This document shows, in pieces, positions 12,501-23,200 of a stretch of DNA of 64,000 nucleotides. The DNA is taken from NCBI GenBank assembly GCA_918807975.1, contig OU964931.1:14456251-14520250 (forward strand), read 5' to 3'. Within the stretch, counting starts at the first letter, position 1, and the number at the start of each line of letters is the position of its first letter. The DNA is from Aplidium turbinatum (Eukaryota > Chordata > Ascidiacea > Aplousobranchia > Polyclinidae). The notes beneath the pieces are model-generated. The model was not told the DNA's origin and did no database searches. It was given only the letters and a program-made list of their open reading frames with translations. A program made the translations under genes and the position numbers.

Positions 12501-14302
12501 TATGGATATTGTAGTAAGTTATCCAAGCTTTTTTGGTTCAAAACATGAACCATCGCATACTTTATTGAGAAAACATCATTCAATCGAGCTAAACTTATTT
12601 AAGCTAACAAAGTCGCCTTTTTTTACATCGTTTTAACCGCGCTAGTTGTTGAAGTGATGATGTTGAAGATTGAACAAATGTGACCATCTTGTAAAATCCA
12701 TCTCGTAAATTGCTGTTTTTGTTGTTGTGTAAATGCAATCATGAAATGTTCAATCGAATACGATGATACGTGGTAACCGTACGGATCTCCCAAGTGGTAC
12801 GTAATCAGAAACAGATTGAGAACGGCTGCCATAAACGATCGTCCACTCTTTTAATTTTAAACACTTTATTTTTAGCACCGCAACTTCGAAGAAAGCCAAC
12901 AAGGAATGAAGAAGCAATTGCAAAATCTCCGAACTCTTCTTCAATTTCTTGACCTGAAGTTCTATGATAACTTATCCGATAAGGACTCAAGCCATCTTTA
13001 TTTCTGCTTCCGATGGCTCTTGCTCAGGTTTAAGCGAGAGTTTTCTTACGAAGACCTATTGACATTGTGGGAGGTAAAGAATACTTCTAGATTTTTTTTT
13101 TGTAATTCTGTCACCTCTGGGTAGAATTGATGTTGAAAATGCAAAGTGTTTTGAATGTTACTTTGCCGCTAGATATTATAGGAAAGTGCGGCACAATGCG
13201 TTCCAAATGAAAAGGTCTTAGCGTTCGACTCCCTGTATGACTAACCTTTTATCTTTAAGCGAGACATTCAATGTTCGTTGCTTATCCGATGTGTCCAGAG
13301 CAAAGGTAAACGTGGTTCTACACTTGATTCCAAGTGTCGGGAATGGGAAGATAAGTTCCTCATTAAACTAAGCCTTCAGCGCTAATGAGAGTAGGATGGC
13401 CAGTTCCTTTCTCGCGGCCGCTTTTCCTTCAGCAATAATGCCCACCCAATTTATTACACCTTAGGTAGAGGTGAGCGGTGTTTAGTCAAACCAGGTTTGT
13501 ATTATTGGAAAACCAACGCCTTATCCGTTGCGCCATCCAGAGTGACTTGACTGCATTAACTTTTCTCCCATGAAAATCAAGCATATAAGAAATGTGCTGC
13601 GAAACTGAATGAAAAACTGGATGAACTTTGATATTTTCATTTCATGAAACAAACCAAACTTTTCGCCTTATTTTTCTTACAAGGAAGTGATCATACAATT
13701 TCTTTGTTATTTGCGGACGTACGTCGTAGTGTGTATTTAATTAAAACTTTAAGTCATTTTTCATTTGTGTGTCGCATCTTTTTATCATAGTTTTGTGTCC
13801 AGTTTAAATTCCTTTAAATATTGTCGATTTTGAACAGGTGTTGTGGACAGAGTTGCCATGTCCTAATTTCCACCTTCTCTTCTCTGTTGCTCTTTTGGAC
13901 ACTGAAAGGCCCGCTCTGATGCAAGACGACTGTGATTTCTCTGGGATATTGAAGGTTAGTAGCTTTCTGTACGATATAACGTCTCTTGTTTATAGTGCCT
14001 GTACTCTCTCTAGCTGGCTTGTCTCTCTAGCTGTTTTACATTTTACAAAATACAAGTTTGAAACAAAAAAAACGTATACTTCAGTGCTTAGTCATTCTGT
14101 TGCTGATCTGACATAATTAACTTACAACTGTCCAAAACAAAAAGTGATGATCTTAGTCTTTGCTTTGCAGCATGTCAACGAACTCTCAGGAAATATTGAC
14201 CTGGATGCAAACTTGCGCAAAGCCGAAGGCATTTACCTTCAGCTGTCCAACTGCAAACCAGACCTCTCCGATACCGTCCGCAACATATTAGGACTGTCTT
14301 GA
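599..14302 (+). CDS. TBC1D15/17-like: TBC1D15/TBC1D17-like Rab GTPase-activating protein, 14 exons, near complete
   Basis: TBC1D15/17 proteins speed GTP hydrolysis on Rab GTPases, notably Rab7, and act at mitochondria and lysosomes in mitophagy and membrane traffic (family knowledge). Exons: 599-694, 821-948, 3062-3283, 3825-3959, 4764-4890, 5171-5380, 6420-6548, 7309-7412, 9687-9761, 12018-12154, 12413-12513, 12876-13073, 13838-13954, 14171-14302. All junctions are AG/GT and every phase matches, giving 636 residues plus TGA. Residues 1-240 match the N-terminal Rab-binding region (for example GWEYLIVELSDGVSLPTFHF). The TBC domain runs from about 345 to 580. Both catalytic fingers are present: IQKDVAR (IxxDxxR) near 415-421 and YVQG (YxQ) near 456. 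Other conserved blocks are MENEVDAFWCF, YFCFRWLLLRFKREFS and LWTELPCPNFHLL. The protein stops at ILGLS and lacks the roughly 60-residue tail of human TBC1D15. The initiator exon is missing: it lies upstream or is supplied by trans-splicing. TBC1D15 and TBC1D17 cannot be told apart here. Confidence 0.93.
949..3061. other. Intron 2 of the TBC1D15-like gene
   Basis: About 2.1 kb of AT-rich intron. It has a short (AT)n run near 1793-1810. Around 1990-2100 there is an acidic serine-rich stretch (SSSDEDEE when read forward) that resembles transposase N-termini, but frames are short and I could not assign it. No other structure is seen. Confidence 0.4.
1793..1810. repeat. (AT)n microsatellite
   Basis: About nine consecutive AT/TA dinucleotides within an intron. 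Confidence 0.8.
3431..3605. mobile_element. Small non-autonomous insertion with 8-bp duplication and GGTGAGTCC repeats
   Basis: The 8-mer GTATGGAC occurs directly before (3423-3430) and directly after (3606-3613) this 175-bp segment, as expected of a target-site duplication. The left end holds three tandem copies of a 15-bp unit, GATTCGGTGAGTCC-like. The right end carries AACTCACCGAAT, the inverse of the same motif. Between them is a telomere-like GGGTTAGGGGTTAGAGGTTAGG stretch read at about 3559-3580. It lies in an intron of the TBC1D15-like gene. The family is not recognised. Confidence 0.55.
7081..7200 (+). repeat. tRNA-derived SINE fragment
   Basis: GGCTAAGTGGTTAGTGCG resembles an A box (D-arm) and GGGTTCGATGCC a B box (T-arm). 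They have tRNA-like spacing and lie inside an intron. The homology ends soon after, with no conserved anticodon arm or acceptor pairing that I can confirm, so this is a SINE head and not a functional tRNA. Confidence 0.6.
7871..9274. mobile_element. Non-autonomous hAT-like element (1.4 kb) in a TBC1D15-like intron
   Basis: The ends CATAGGCGCCG and CGGCGCCTATG form an 11-bp terminal inverted repeat. They are flanked by an exact 8-bp direct repeat, CCTGTGTG (7863-7870 and 9275-9282), the duplication size typical of hAT. No transposase is recognised. A second element sits inside at 8274-9122. Confidence 0.8.
8274..9122. mobile_element. Nested hAT-like element with GCGGACA subterminal repeats
   Basis: The ends CAGGCCTCGAAA and TTTCGAGGCCTG are perfect 12-bp inverted repeats, with AGCCTA directly repeated outside. 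Within roughly 100 bp of each end the motif GGCGGACA or a close variant recurs (about 8300, 8335, 8357, 9033, 9069, 9090). Such subterminal motifs in hAT elements bind the transposase (family knowledge). There is no coding capacity. It is inserted in the element at 7871-9274. Confidence 0.7.
9812..9945. repeat. Tandem repeat, unit about 32 bp, four copies
   Basis: Four head-to-tail copies of TCATGAACTCACGATTTCAC followed by ACGGTGATAC with minor variation. It lies immediately downstream of exon 9 of the TBC1D15-like gene. The copies abut with no unique spacers, so it is a minisatellite and not a CRISPR array. Confidence 0.85.
10440..10688 (+). mobile_element. LINE 3' reverse-transcriptase fragment, left part
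   Basis: Similar to the LINE copy at 17869-18291: NTEELMNLLGLNE-type residues, then a GHVLRRD-like block and a basic RPKKT-type block, in broken frames. It is the C-terminal end of a non-LTR retrotransposon polymerase. The copy continues at 11625 after a hAT insertion. Confidence 0.75.
10689..11616 (-). mobile_element. hAT element inserted into a LINE, with C-terminal transposase fragment
   Basis: Terminal repeats CAGTGGTTCTTAACC and GTTTAAGAATCACTG are flanked by an exact 8-bp duplication, CTTTAGAA (10681-10688, 11617-11624). On the minus strand, 10869-11261 encodes 130 residues with FGSTYLREAAFCALVAIKTK and YRNRL, the C-terminal dimerisation region of ZBED/FAM200-type hAT transposases. The DDE core and BED finger are absent, so this is an internally deleted copy. 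A (TCTA)n run lies just inside the left end. Confidence 0.88.
10722..10770. repeat. (TCTA)n microsatellite
   Basis: Tetranucleotide TCTA/TCTATG repeats just inside the left terminal repeat of the hAT copy. Confidence 0.85.
11625..11727 (+). mobile_element. LINE 3' fragment, right part
   Basis: Continues the LINE copy interrupted at 10688: AGATCGATATGAAGAC, then the 3' tail GGTAACGGGGACATAACCG and an ACTACT end. It matches the tail of the copy ending near 18291. Confidence 0.75.
13195..13560 (-). repeat. tRNA-derived SINE in intron 12
   Basis: Read on the minus strand from 13560, GATGGCGCAACGGATAAGGC is a tRNA-Arg-like A-box region, followed by GGTTTGACTAA as a weak B box. A body of about 250 bp follows. 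At the other end, about 13230, a second B-box-like stretch GCGTTCGACTCC appears on the plus strand. This suggests a composite or dimeric SINE. The family is not recognised. Confidence 0.5.
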
Positions 14303-15928
14303 TTTGTTTGTATCACAATGAAGTCTTCACGGCGACCGCATTTATGAGTGAGCAACCACGCTCAGGGTATCCTCACTACACATAGCGCTTGCCCAACTGA
14401 TCTCTTTGAATTTTCCACCTCAGCACTTCTTACCGTTGGTCGTGGAATTTGTTGAAATCAATGATATTCCAATGATCTTGTTGTTCTGTACAAAACTTTG
14501 GATTGTTCTCTGTTATCACATTCAGTATTTTTATGTTTGCGTACTAAGAGAGCGCCCTGCACAGGCATTCCGACCCTGACTCGTCGTTTAACTGTCTGAG
14601 GATTATTTGCGCTATACAGCAATGTGCCAATTGCATACTGACTGATGTGTTTTGTACAAATAATTCCTTAATGATATGTTTATACTCTAGGAGCTGGTGA
14701 ATTACGATGAAGCCTTTTCGCTTACCGATAAACACAGTGTTTTTGTTGCTGGAAGATAACCGCATGTGTGTTTATGGGGACAACCCAGACAGCGAAATTC
14801 GTCATTTTTACATTAATTCAACGTCTGCAGACGAATATAAATGTAAAAATGACGGATTTTGGTATCTGGGTATAGTTACGAAAACGATTAAGCCTGAAAA
14901 CCTTTGGTATAGTCAGTCAACACGGATGTCCTATTTCCTAGAGACCTATCATACACAGGCCTTGCCAACGTGCGAACCTATAGTGATGGCCTTAGATTGA
15001 TCCAATTTTGATTTCGTACATTAGGCTAAATGTACTTTATATCTACTTGAAAAAAAATTCGCCAAAGTGTGGCCGCTAAGTTTCAAAGCCCTGCATAACT
15101 GCTCGTTTCGCTTTAAAAAAATTACTAATTGTTCCATGTTGCCAGATGTTTTTCGGATTTACAACACAAGTGCTAAAATCTGGTTTAATATGATAACAGT
15201 GGCACAAAAGTAGCCTGTAACCACACAAAATATTCACAAAGTCTATTTTTTAATCAACTACTGCTACTCAGACTACCAACTTACACTAGCGAATTTGACT
15301 GCTTTTGATTGTAGAAAATCAGCCTCCAGTCAAATTTGAAGCTTGCGCGTTGGCATGGCCTGTATATTTAGATCGCCGTGCTTTACGCATTGTTCCTGTG
15401 ATAAATATCTCTTTTAATGTTTTGTCTGTTTCGATTTTTTTTCGCCTGTTTTTGACGCGCGTTCGTAACTCGTGAAGATTGCAGCTGTTGATTTACTATT
15501 GGCGTCCGCACGTGTATATTTATATTTGCAGATAACTTCTATCTTTGTACCTTAATGTAACCTAACGATAGTTCAACAGTGGCTGTATCAAGTCTGACAT
15601 TTTTTGTAATAGAGGTGGAGCTAAGCCACAACAGAAGTGTACTCTCACCTTGCGATTCACGTTAATTTGAAACGTGCATTGTTTTGAGATTTTTTTCCTT
15701 TTCAATTCCTCGGTTCTCTTGATGTTCTGGTCTCTCTTTTTTTGATACATTGACCGCAACTAAATGTTGTATTGGTTTCGCACACATTGTAGAACGCACT
15801 CGTTTGCGGCTATCATCCACCTACATGTAGGCTATTTTTTCTACGTTTTGCTATCGCCATCATAGTAATATAAGCAGGATTGCCATCGACATGGACCCCA
15901 AAATACTGATAACCGAAAATTTGAGTTT
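14303..15928. other. 3' flank of the TBC1D15-like gene and spacer
   Basis: Holds the 3' UTR; I see no convincing AATAAA signal close to the stop. The open stretch at 14707-15000 (97 codons) encodes no recognised protein and overlaps a strong hairpin, so I treat it as chance. A TIR-like CAGTGGCTGTATCAAG starts near 15575 and may be the edge of the hAT relic that follows. Confidence 0.4.
14787..14873. repeat. Inverted repeat with nested palindrome
   Basis: CGTCATTTTTACATT (14800-14814) pairs exactly with AATGTAAAAATGACG (14840-14854). Weaker pairing extends outward to about 14787 and 14873. The loop itself contains the 12-bp palindrome CGTCTGCAGACG (14822-14833). It is probably a small MITE or foldback element. 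Confidence 0.65.
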
Positions 15929-16480
15929 TCACACGAAACGAAGCAAAAATTTTTGAACAAATTTTTGCATTTGTACGAGGTATGACGTATCACATGCCAT
16001 ATTTTTTTGCCAGAAACAATCTGTTCCAGCAGCTCCCTTGTTCGTAGAAAATACTTCGTGTATCTCACGACAGCTCAGGCCGAGGTTTACCTTTTCTATC
16101 TTTACGTTTACCAGGAATTTAACTGTCATTTAACTAAGCCTATTCCTTTCCTTGATCCACTGAGCCGAAACAAGAGAGAACACTCGCTTCACAAACGCGT
16201 TCTTGACTGGAAGGAAGAAGGTGATGCTAACCAGCTTGTAGAGCAACGGAAAATAGTCGTCTGTAAAGATCTTCATCCACTTGTCCTCAGGTTCATCCTT
16301 GCAGAACACATCATCTGGAATCTTCTTGAGCAGAGCATTAACAGCTGAGGCCTCATCGAACAACTAATCCTTCATTGCCGTTGGCGGATCAATTTGCTTC
16401 GCCAACCCCTTAACTTCGTCGAACTGAATTGTTTGATCTCTTAGCAGGGTCCAGTTAATGAGCGTTGCATGCTTGAGGCG
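15929..16480 (-). pseudogene. hAT transposase C-terminal relic
   Basis: On the minus strand, HATLINWTLLRDQTIQFDEV is followed by an in-frame stop just before LFDEASAVNALLKKI, then FLPVKNAFVKRVFSLVSAQW, KERNRLS and VNLGLSCREIHEVF. This is the hAT dimerisation block (NAFVERVFSL and NFGLSCxEF patterns). No complete catalytic core is seen, and the terminal repeats are not firmly located. It is a dead DNA-transposon fragment between the TBC1D15-like gene and the receptor gene. Confidence 0.75.
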
Positions 16481-17394
16481 TTACCACTTGATATATTTCA
16501 CAAAAAGACAAAAGTTTTGTAATTGTTGAAACTAAGAGAAAATAAGAACTCAAGTTAAAAACAAGGACGTTTCTAAGAAAAATCTATTCCTGTTATTTCT
16601 AAGACATTGTCTTTTAAAATAAAGACACATCTTAGAAATCAGTACGGTATGGCAACCGTGAATATAAGCTTAGATTTGTAAACAACCCAGTGACAAAGAG
16701 CTGTGTCTGTGATGCTGAAGTAGACTTGCTTCTTCGTCGATCGTGTTTACAATGAATGTAGGTAAATATCCAAACGGAAAATATCCTTATTTTCCAAGGC
16801 AGAGGGGTATTTTCCAGTCGGAGTATTTTCCTTACGGATTTTTACCGTTTTGAAAGAAAAACTTCCTTGGTGGTCAGAATTAGTTCTTTTCAATATGCAC
16901 ATCTTTCTGTTTTATAAACACACCCACAAATCGAGTGTTTTTTCTGTGAAGGGATATTGTTATTTTATGCCTATAGTTCAACATTTTTAACCGCTTTCGT
17001 CTCTAAAGATTTACTAATTTATTAACCAGACTAACGAATGAATAGAGCTACAAGTTGTCCCAGTGAACAAAGCACTGTTTGCGATGTTACAATCTTTACG
17101 GTGTTACAGAAGAACGGTGTTAATACATACGTATTTCTGTTACGTCGAAGAAGTTATTATATGATGTATTTTTGTGGCACATGACAATAATCACGTAAAA
17201 ACGTCAAATTAAAAAACTGACATGAAAGTCTTATGACTCATTTGACTTGTAGGCTGTCACAACAAATAGTGACTTAATTATTGTGAGTTCAAAAAGAGAC
17301 TATGAAATTGATGACGGACGGTTGATGTGTGAATCTTCTGACTGAGGCCCTGTATAGAAGCTTGAACCTGGCAGCTTCGCATGCTTGCATAGGC
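16481..17394. other. Intergenic, nothing recognised
   Basis: AT-rich spacer with short local repeats (TTTCTAAGA-type near 16560-16640; TATTTTCC-type near 16760-16850). I see no coding exon or transposon end. Confidence 0.4.
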
Positions 17395-17449
17395 TCACCA
17401 ATGACACAGTCCCGGTCACTGAGATTGACGGAGTGAAGTTTTCTTCCCA

Positions 17450-17640
17450 GTGATCGATTTCGAGTAATGGGTAGTACCAAATTTAAGTCATAAGTAGAGT
17501 AGACAACCGGAAACAGACATTGCCGTCGGCTGCAGCGTGGGTCAGGTGTACGTCGGAAGGCGTACACCGATGCATAGCGCTCAAGTCCGCTTTCCCGCAA
17601 TGCAGGATAAAGATAATAAAACAAAACAAACAAAAAAAAA
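17450..17640 (+). repeat. SINE copy, plus strand, A-rich tail
   Basis: Shares its body (CCCAGTGATCGATTTCGAGT to GCAGGATAAAGATAA) with the copy on the opposite strand at 17715-18442. It ends in an A-rich tail of about 30 bases (17612-17640). The sequence before 17450 does not match the tRNA head of the other copy, so the 5' end is replaced or truncated. Tail-to-tail with its partner, it forms a large inverted repeat with a spacer of about 90 bp. Confidence 0.75.
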
Positions 17641-17714
17641 AAACGAAACGTTTTAGATTTCTTGTAGAAGTCCACCTGCAAGATTCGCTAAATTCAGGTA
17701 CAAATTTCGTTGTT

Positions 17715-18442
17715 TGTTTGTTATCTTTATCCTGCATTGCGGGAAAGCGGACTTGAGCGCTATGCATCGGTGTACGCCTTCCGACATACACCTGACCCAC
17801 GCTGCAGCCGACGGCAATGTCTGTTTCCGGTTGTCTACTCTACTTATGACTTAAATTTGGTACTTACGGGAAAACAAATTGGCGATTTTAAGAAGAACTG
17901 AGAGAGCGATGGTGAGAGCAATGTGTGGTGTAAAGCTGATGGACAGAAGGAATACCGAAGAACTTATGAGCTTGTTTGGGTTGAATGAGAGTGTTGATAA
18001 GTTGGCAAAAGCGAATGGAGTGAGGTGGTATGGGCATGTTTTGAGAAGGGATGAAAATGATGTTTTGAGAAGAGCGCTGGAGTTGCGAGTGGAGGGTCGT
18101 AGAAAACAAGAAAGACCAAGGAAAACATGGAAAAAGCAAGTTGAGGAAGAAAGCAGCAACGTGGGCTTGACAAGAGAGGACGCGCTAGACAGATCGATGT
18201 GGAGGCAGGGTGTGAAGACGATTGCGGCACTTGGAGGTGAATCCGGCCACCCTGGGTAACGGGGACATCACCGGATTAAAACTGGACTACTACTACCCAT
18301 TACTCGAAATCGATCACTGGGTAGAGGCTATTATCGTAAAGTTTCTTGCCTAGAGAAACAACAGCAAGTGCGGGTGGCTGGAGTCGAACATGCAGGCTTT
18401 CGACTGTGAGCCCAACGCGCTAACCACTCGGCCATTGCTGCC
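17715..18442 (-). repeat. tRNA-derived SINE, minus strand, interrupted by a LINE
   Basis: The head is at 18371-18442. Read on the minus strand it has TGGCCGAGTGGTTAGCG (A box) and TGTTCGACTCC (B box), so it is tRNA-Ser-like. The body continues to about 18287, is broken by a LINE fragment, and resumes from 17868 down to the T-rich tail at about 17715. Its body is complementary to the plus-strand copy at 17450-17640 over about 170 bp. Confidence 0.8.
17869..18291 (+). mobile_element. Non-LTR retrotransposon (LINE) 3' end inserted in a SINE
   Basis: An open frame at 17879-18259 encodes AILRRTERAMVRAMCGVKLM, NTEELMSLFGLNESVDKLAK, RWYGHVLRRDENDVLRRALE and EDALDRSMWRQGVKTIA. This is the C-terminal region of LINE endonuclease/reverse-transcriptase polyproteins. 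The 3' tail is GGTAACGGGGACATCACCGG with a short ACT repeat. It is 5'-truncated, as usual for LINEs. The second copy in this window lies at 10440-11727. Confidence 0.88.
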
Positions 18443-20143
18443 GACCGTTGTTAAATCTTACTTTCGCAATATTGTGAATCATGTTTAATAAATATTGTAG
18501 CCTAAGGCTTCATGAAAGTTTTTCGAGGTTGTAAGTGTTTTTCCAAGTTCGGCATAAAGTTTTGTAATTTGGAGATCAGGCAGTTGTTTGCCAGCAGAAG
18601 CTCTTAGCTTATTTGTCAACAATCTTATAAAACTATAATCGGCTGTGCTTCCACATCCATCTTGATGCGTAATTTTTTCTTTAGATATTCTTCTCTGGGC
18701 AATACAAATCAGTTTTATTCTTTTTTAAATGCCTGATCCTTTTAGCTGCGTAATTTTTTGTGTTGGCCTATCATTTTGTAGCCTACTAAGATATTCCTGA
18801 TTTCGTGATCTATTTGAGCAATGGGAAGCAATTTCTCAAATGTTTTTCCGTTTCGTTCAAATGTTTTTTCGAACCGTTTTTTTTTTGCCCAATAGCCTAC
18901 CAAGCTACAGTATATATTCTCCATTTCGTATTTGAGTAGGCCTAATCATTTTTTTTTCAAAGGTAAAATATATAGATAGCCTATAGGCTATATAGCCCAA
19001 AACGTTGCTTGGTTCTGCTTGCTTACGGTTTAAAAAAGAAAACTCTCTACCCGAACTGAATTGGAAAATGGAATATTATTGTTTTCAATTGGCACCCCAA
19101 AATTACCCTCACAACGCTCTAAAACTTTGTTCCTCGTGAATGTGATTTGAAGTTGTTCTGATAAAAAAGAAGACGAATCTGAGATATAGGGAATGCATTT
19201 TATTTTATTCTAATACAACGACTAAGGCACCACAAAACCAAGAAAGCTAAGTTAGATAGACCACACTATAGGAACGCTAAGCTACACAGTACACACATAC
19301 AAGAAATCTAAGGCACGAAAAACAAGTTGACAACTCTGTGTAGAGAATGGTTGCCCTGTAATATATTTGCATGTTTTCATTTTGAAAATGGCACTAGGAT
19401 TTTCAAAAAAAAGATCTGAACTATATGGTAGTTGTAGGCTGTACAGGTTTTGTAACAAACTATCATTGGCAGAAAAGGGGTTGTTCGATGAGATTATAAC
19501 TTGTTAGTTTGATAAAGCACATGATTAAATTCACAAAAGTTTGCATTTTGTTTAAGACTGTTAAACGAAAAAATTTTGCATTAAAACAAAATATAGTTTC
19601 AAATATTTTTGTTAAACTACATTTGCAGGCCCAACTAATTTGTATATTAGGCTACCGCAGAACACTTTTGATTTTTGTGCGCTTCTTTCGTTTTGAAAAT
19701 ACTGCATTATGTGCTTTAAGCATATCCTATAGAGAAAGCTTCTCCCTATCAACTTCTATTTACTGCAGTTTGAAAGTAGTTTGATTTTTTTTATATTGTT
19801 GAAAATTTTAAAAAGTTCAAAATAAGCTCCAAATGGAGCAGTCTGATCTTGGCCCATACGCCTTCATTTTACAAGAAACAGCATCGTCTTTGATCAATAC
19901 ACTTTATACATCATAATTTTTGTTTTCTAGTCTTCATTGCCGTGACATCATATATATTAGGAAGAAATATGATATCTGCCAAATACGAGGCCTACCCACC
20001 ATTAGGCTACATGAGGCCTACAAAGAAGCTATTTTATGAGGTTCTAAAACTGTAAACAAAGTAGCCTACTGAAGGGAAACAATACTTCACAACATGTCTA
20101 TCTTGATATCGTTTCGAGTTATTTTTCCAGTAAAACAGTTCGT
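18443..20143. other. Intergenic, nothing recognised
   Basis: AT-rich spacer downstream of the receptor gene, with frequent TAGCCTA/GTAGGC words. No exon, transposon end or RNA gene could be supported. Confidence 0.4.
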
Positions 20144-20149
20144 TTTATT
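20144..20149 (-). terminator. Polyadenylation signal of the receptor gene
   Basis: AATAAA on the minus strand, about 145 bases after the TGA stop codon at 20291-20293. It is the first canonical signal downstream. Confidence 0.6.
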
Positions 20150-20290
20150 TCGAACTGATTGTCATGAAAAGATTTCTTTTTCGACCAAAACATAATTTGA
20201 AATCCCCTACATTAAACTAATGCAAATGCACTATAGGCAAATATGTACATTTCTATAAGAAAATTATCAATGTTTGTTCTTGCATCATCT

Positions 20291-23200
20291 TCAATTGTCA
20301 CCTGACAAGGGTAGTAGTGCACCAGGAGCGATGATGATAGTAAACAGAGTCGAAAACACGAAGAAAATTGTGAAAAAGTAGAGACAAAATCTGAAAAGAA
20401 AAGTATTAGTGTTATTTGTTGTAGGCATAATCTTTCTATATTATTAAACCACACGAAGGTACAGTAGGCTTAGATTTCAGACCAATCTACAATCCACGAG
20501 GTTTGTTTTCATGTTAGCCTATTTATGCTAAACTGAAAGTCACCTATCCCGATCCGTATCACGCTGTTAAATTTCTGTAACCTACACTGTCCACCTCTGC
20601 TTGATAGGTTACATTTTACAACAAATTTTGTTGAAACATGTCAGTTTAGTAAATTGGGTTTTGCCATAGATTAGAGATTTTACATAAACTCTATTGTAGG
20701 CCTGTCCAACACTAACCTTTGCATATGTTGGTAGTAAAGGCAAAGCCAAATCTTTCAATTTTGGCAAAAATAAAATATTTTTGTTATTATATCTCAAAAA
20801 TTTGATATGATAGTAAAAATCTGAGTTCAGTACTAACATGATTGGGCCCCTAAACAGCTGTGCTCCCTCCCCATCGAGAGGCGCGGGCGTGGTTAACACG
20901 GCCCTGTAAGGTTTATCTAGGTTTCTGGATGAGGTTTTATCAAATCCGACCACGCTCGATATTTTATCTGCAATGTTTTTACTTTTTGTAAATATGTTAG
21001 GACTGAGTTGTTGCATGTTTTTGTAGTATGCTACGTTTAATTTTTTTCACTGCGCAGCCTTCGTATTGTTGGGGTTCACGTGTCTACACCTTATATGTTA
21101 TATACTTATTATCAGGGCCGTTGACAGGATTTCTCGGGCCCGGTACCCATTTATTTTCGGGCCCCCTTCATCGACAATGTTATGAATATAAAGGTTGTGT
21201 ACAAACTTTTATTGATGTGCTGTTAAAATGAGGATGACACATGCCGTTCAAGGTAGAAAATTAAGAGGAGTATCATTTATATATTCTCAAGATTTGTTGT
21301 ATCCACGAATTTCCCCAACTGTGCAATTACGCATTAGGGATTTCTCCATAAACCGCAAAATCCTTGCTCTCAATCATGATCTTCATCGATATGATTAAAA
21401 TTGTTGGAGTTTTCGGCTGAAATTAATTCTTTGTGAAGTAGAGTACCCGTTGGAGAGTAAAACATTTTGGGGGGGGGGGGGGGGGGGGCGAACATAATTT
21501 TTCCAAATTTTGTCTTTGCGTATATATTTTCAAAAATACAAAATCACTCACAATTTCTGACAGTCATCAACTTGGCCGTGTACGAAATACAAACAAAAAA
21601 AAACACAAAAAAATACACGTACAACAGCGAAACAAGGCTGAACTTACTTTATAATCTACGTTCATAGACCTGTCTGTGTCCCAATTACATAAAACATTCT
21701 TGTATATCACAAAAAAATATACAGTATATTAAGCCTAACTGAATTAAAAAAAAATTGAACTGAGACTTCACCAATAACTGGATAACAATAATTGCTGAAT
21801 ATTCATGTCACCAGATTATATGAAAATCTCCAGCCCAACTTCAATAAAAGGCCTGACCAAAAGTAGCTCAATCTTTTCAATTCAAAGATATATCAATATT
21901 TGTAAATTTGCATTGAAAAAAACTAAAATGGCAATCCGTTTACTTATCAAACCAGTAACATTACTTAATCCATGCTGCTTCAAATCCTACAGCCTGAAAA
22001 GAATTGGACAGTTTACCATGCTATGTGCATCAAACTTCCACCTTTGAACAAAACTACTTTTGATACCAAAAATAGTGATATTATATTACAATAAAATCAT
22101 AGTCAATGTTTTTTCAGAAGATCATTACAAAGATAATCTTACTTCACAATGAAGCAGCTAGGCCTACTCAAATCACAAGCACTGAAGAAAAATGACTCCC
22201 AGATAATAACTTCAAACTCAATCGTTGCCACAAAATAAAGACCACATTACCAAAACATGACACAAAAATAGCACTGTTTACATTGCCTGATATATTAACT
22301 GCATGAATTGGATGACAAAACAACATAACATGTGTCTTTATATTTGATTGTTGTTGCTCTAATACAGTGTCATAGATAGTAAATAGCTGAGCATATCAAC
22401 CCTGGGACTGGCAAAGACAAACAGCAGTTTATACAAAAAAAATTCAATATAGAAAACAGTTATACCATAGCTCACAAAAACATGAAATTAAATCCAGGAA
22501 AATTCACAAGTTGTTTTCATTTAATATACTTTTTCACTTTGTACATAACTACAGTTAGTGGCCTGGATCAATGCTCACAAAAGTGGTGTATATGTGGCCT
22601 CACAACTGTTGATTATTAAATTTTCCAACAAATGCTTATTTTGTTTGACCATATCTAAAAATGATAAGCTATTTTTGTAGTATTTAAGTCAAGTTTTGCG
22701 AGCATAGCATAACTCATGGTAAAACTGACTTATCCAATAATTGGATATTTTTGCCCAAATATTTTTACAAACAAGTTCTACATTAGTGGGATATAGAGAA
22801 AAAACAAAAAGTTCATAAGTTCACCAGAACCCAGCAAGGTTTCAAAATTCTGCCAATGAAGGAATGTAAGCTAGTGTGATATTCTAACGAATATTTGTAA
22901 TAAGCTTATTTCAGCTTGTCGAAGCATTATTTTGCATTTTTTTCTGCAAATACTGAATTGAAACTTAACATTCTGCCCAAATTTTAATACCAAATATAAA
23001 AGTTTTCAAAATTGTCGATACTCTGTTTTACATTCAAAGCAAAATGTTTTTTATACAAAATTCAACACTATAAAGTTACTAAACTGGTAGAATGTTGAAA
23101 ACTTATGGTAAGAATGGATTTGTCCAAATAATTTTTATAATCAACTACATTAGTAGGATATTGAGAAAAAACAAAAAACCTCGTAAAGTTACCAGTACCC

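Noticed and set aside
14707-15000. 97-codon open frame as a small gene
   Set aside because: No recognised domain; it overlaps an inverted repeat that explains part of the openness.
17879-18259. 126-codon frame as a host gene
   Set aside because: It is the C-terminus of a LINE polymerase, with a second copy at 10440-11727.
18371-18442. Functional tRNA-Ser gene
   Set aside because: The tRNA-like sequence runs directly into a SINE body shared with another copy nearby.
20609-21016. 135-codon minus-strand frame as a gene
   Set aside because: It includes a CAGGGCCGTGTTAACC-type repeat end and no recognised domain; probably transposon-derived chance openness.
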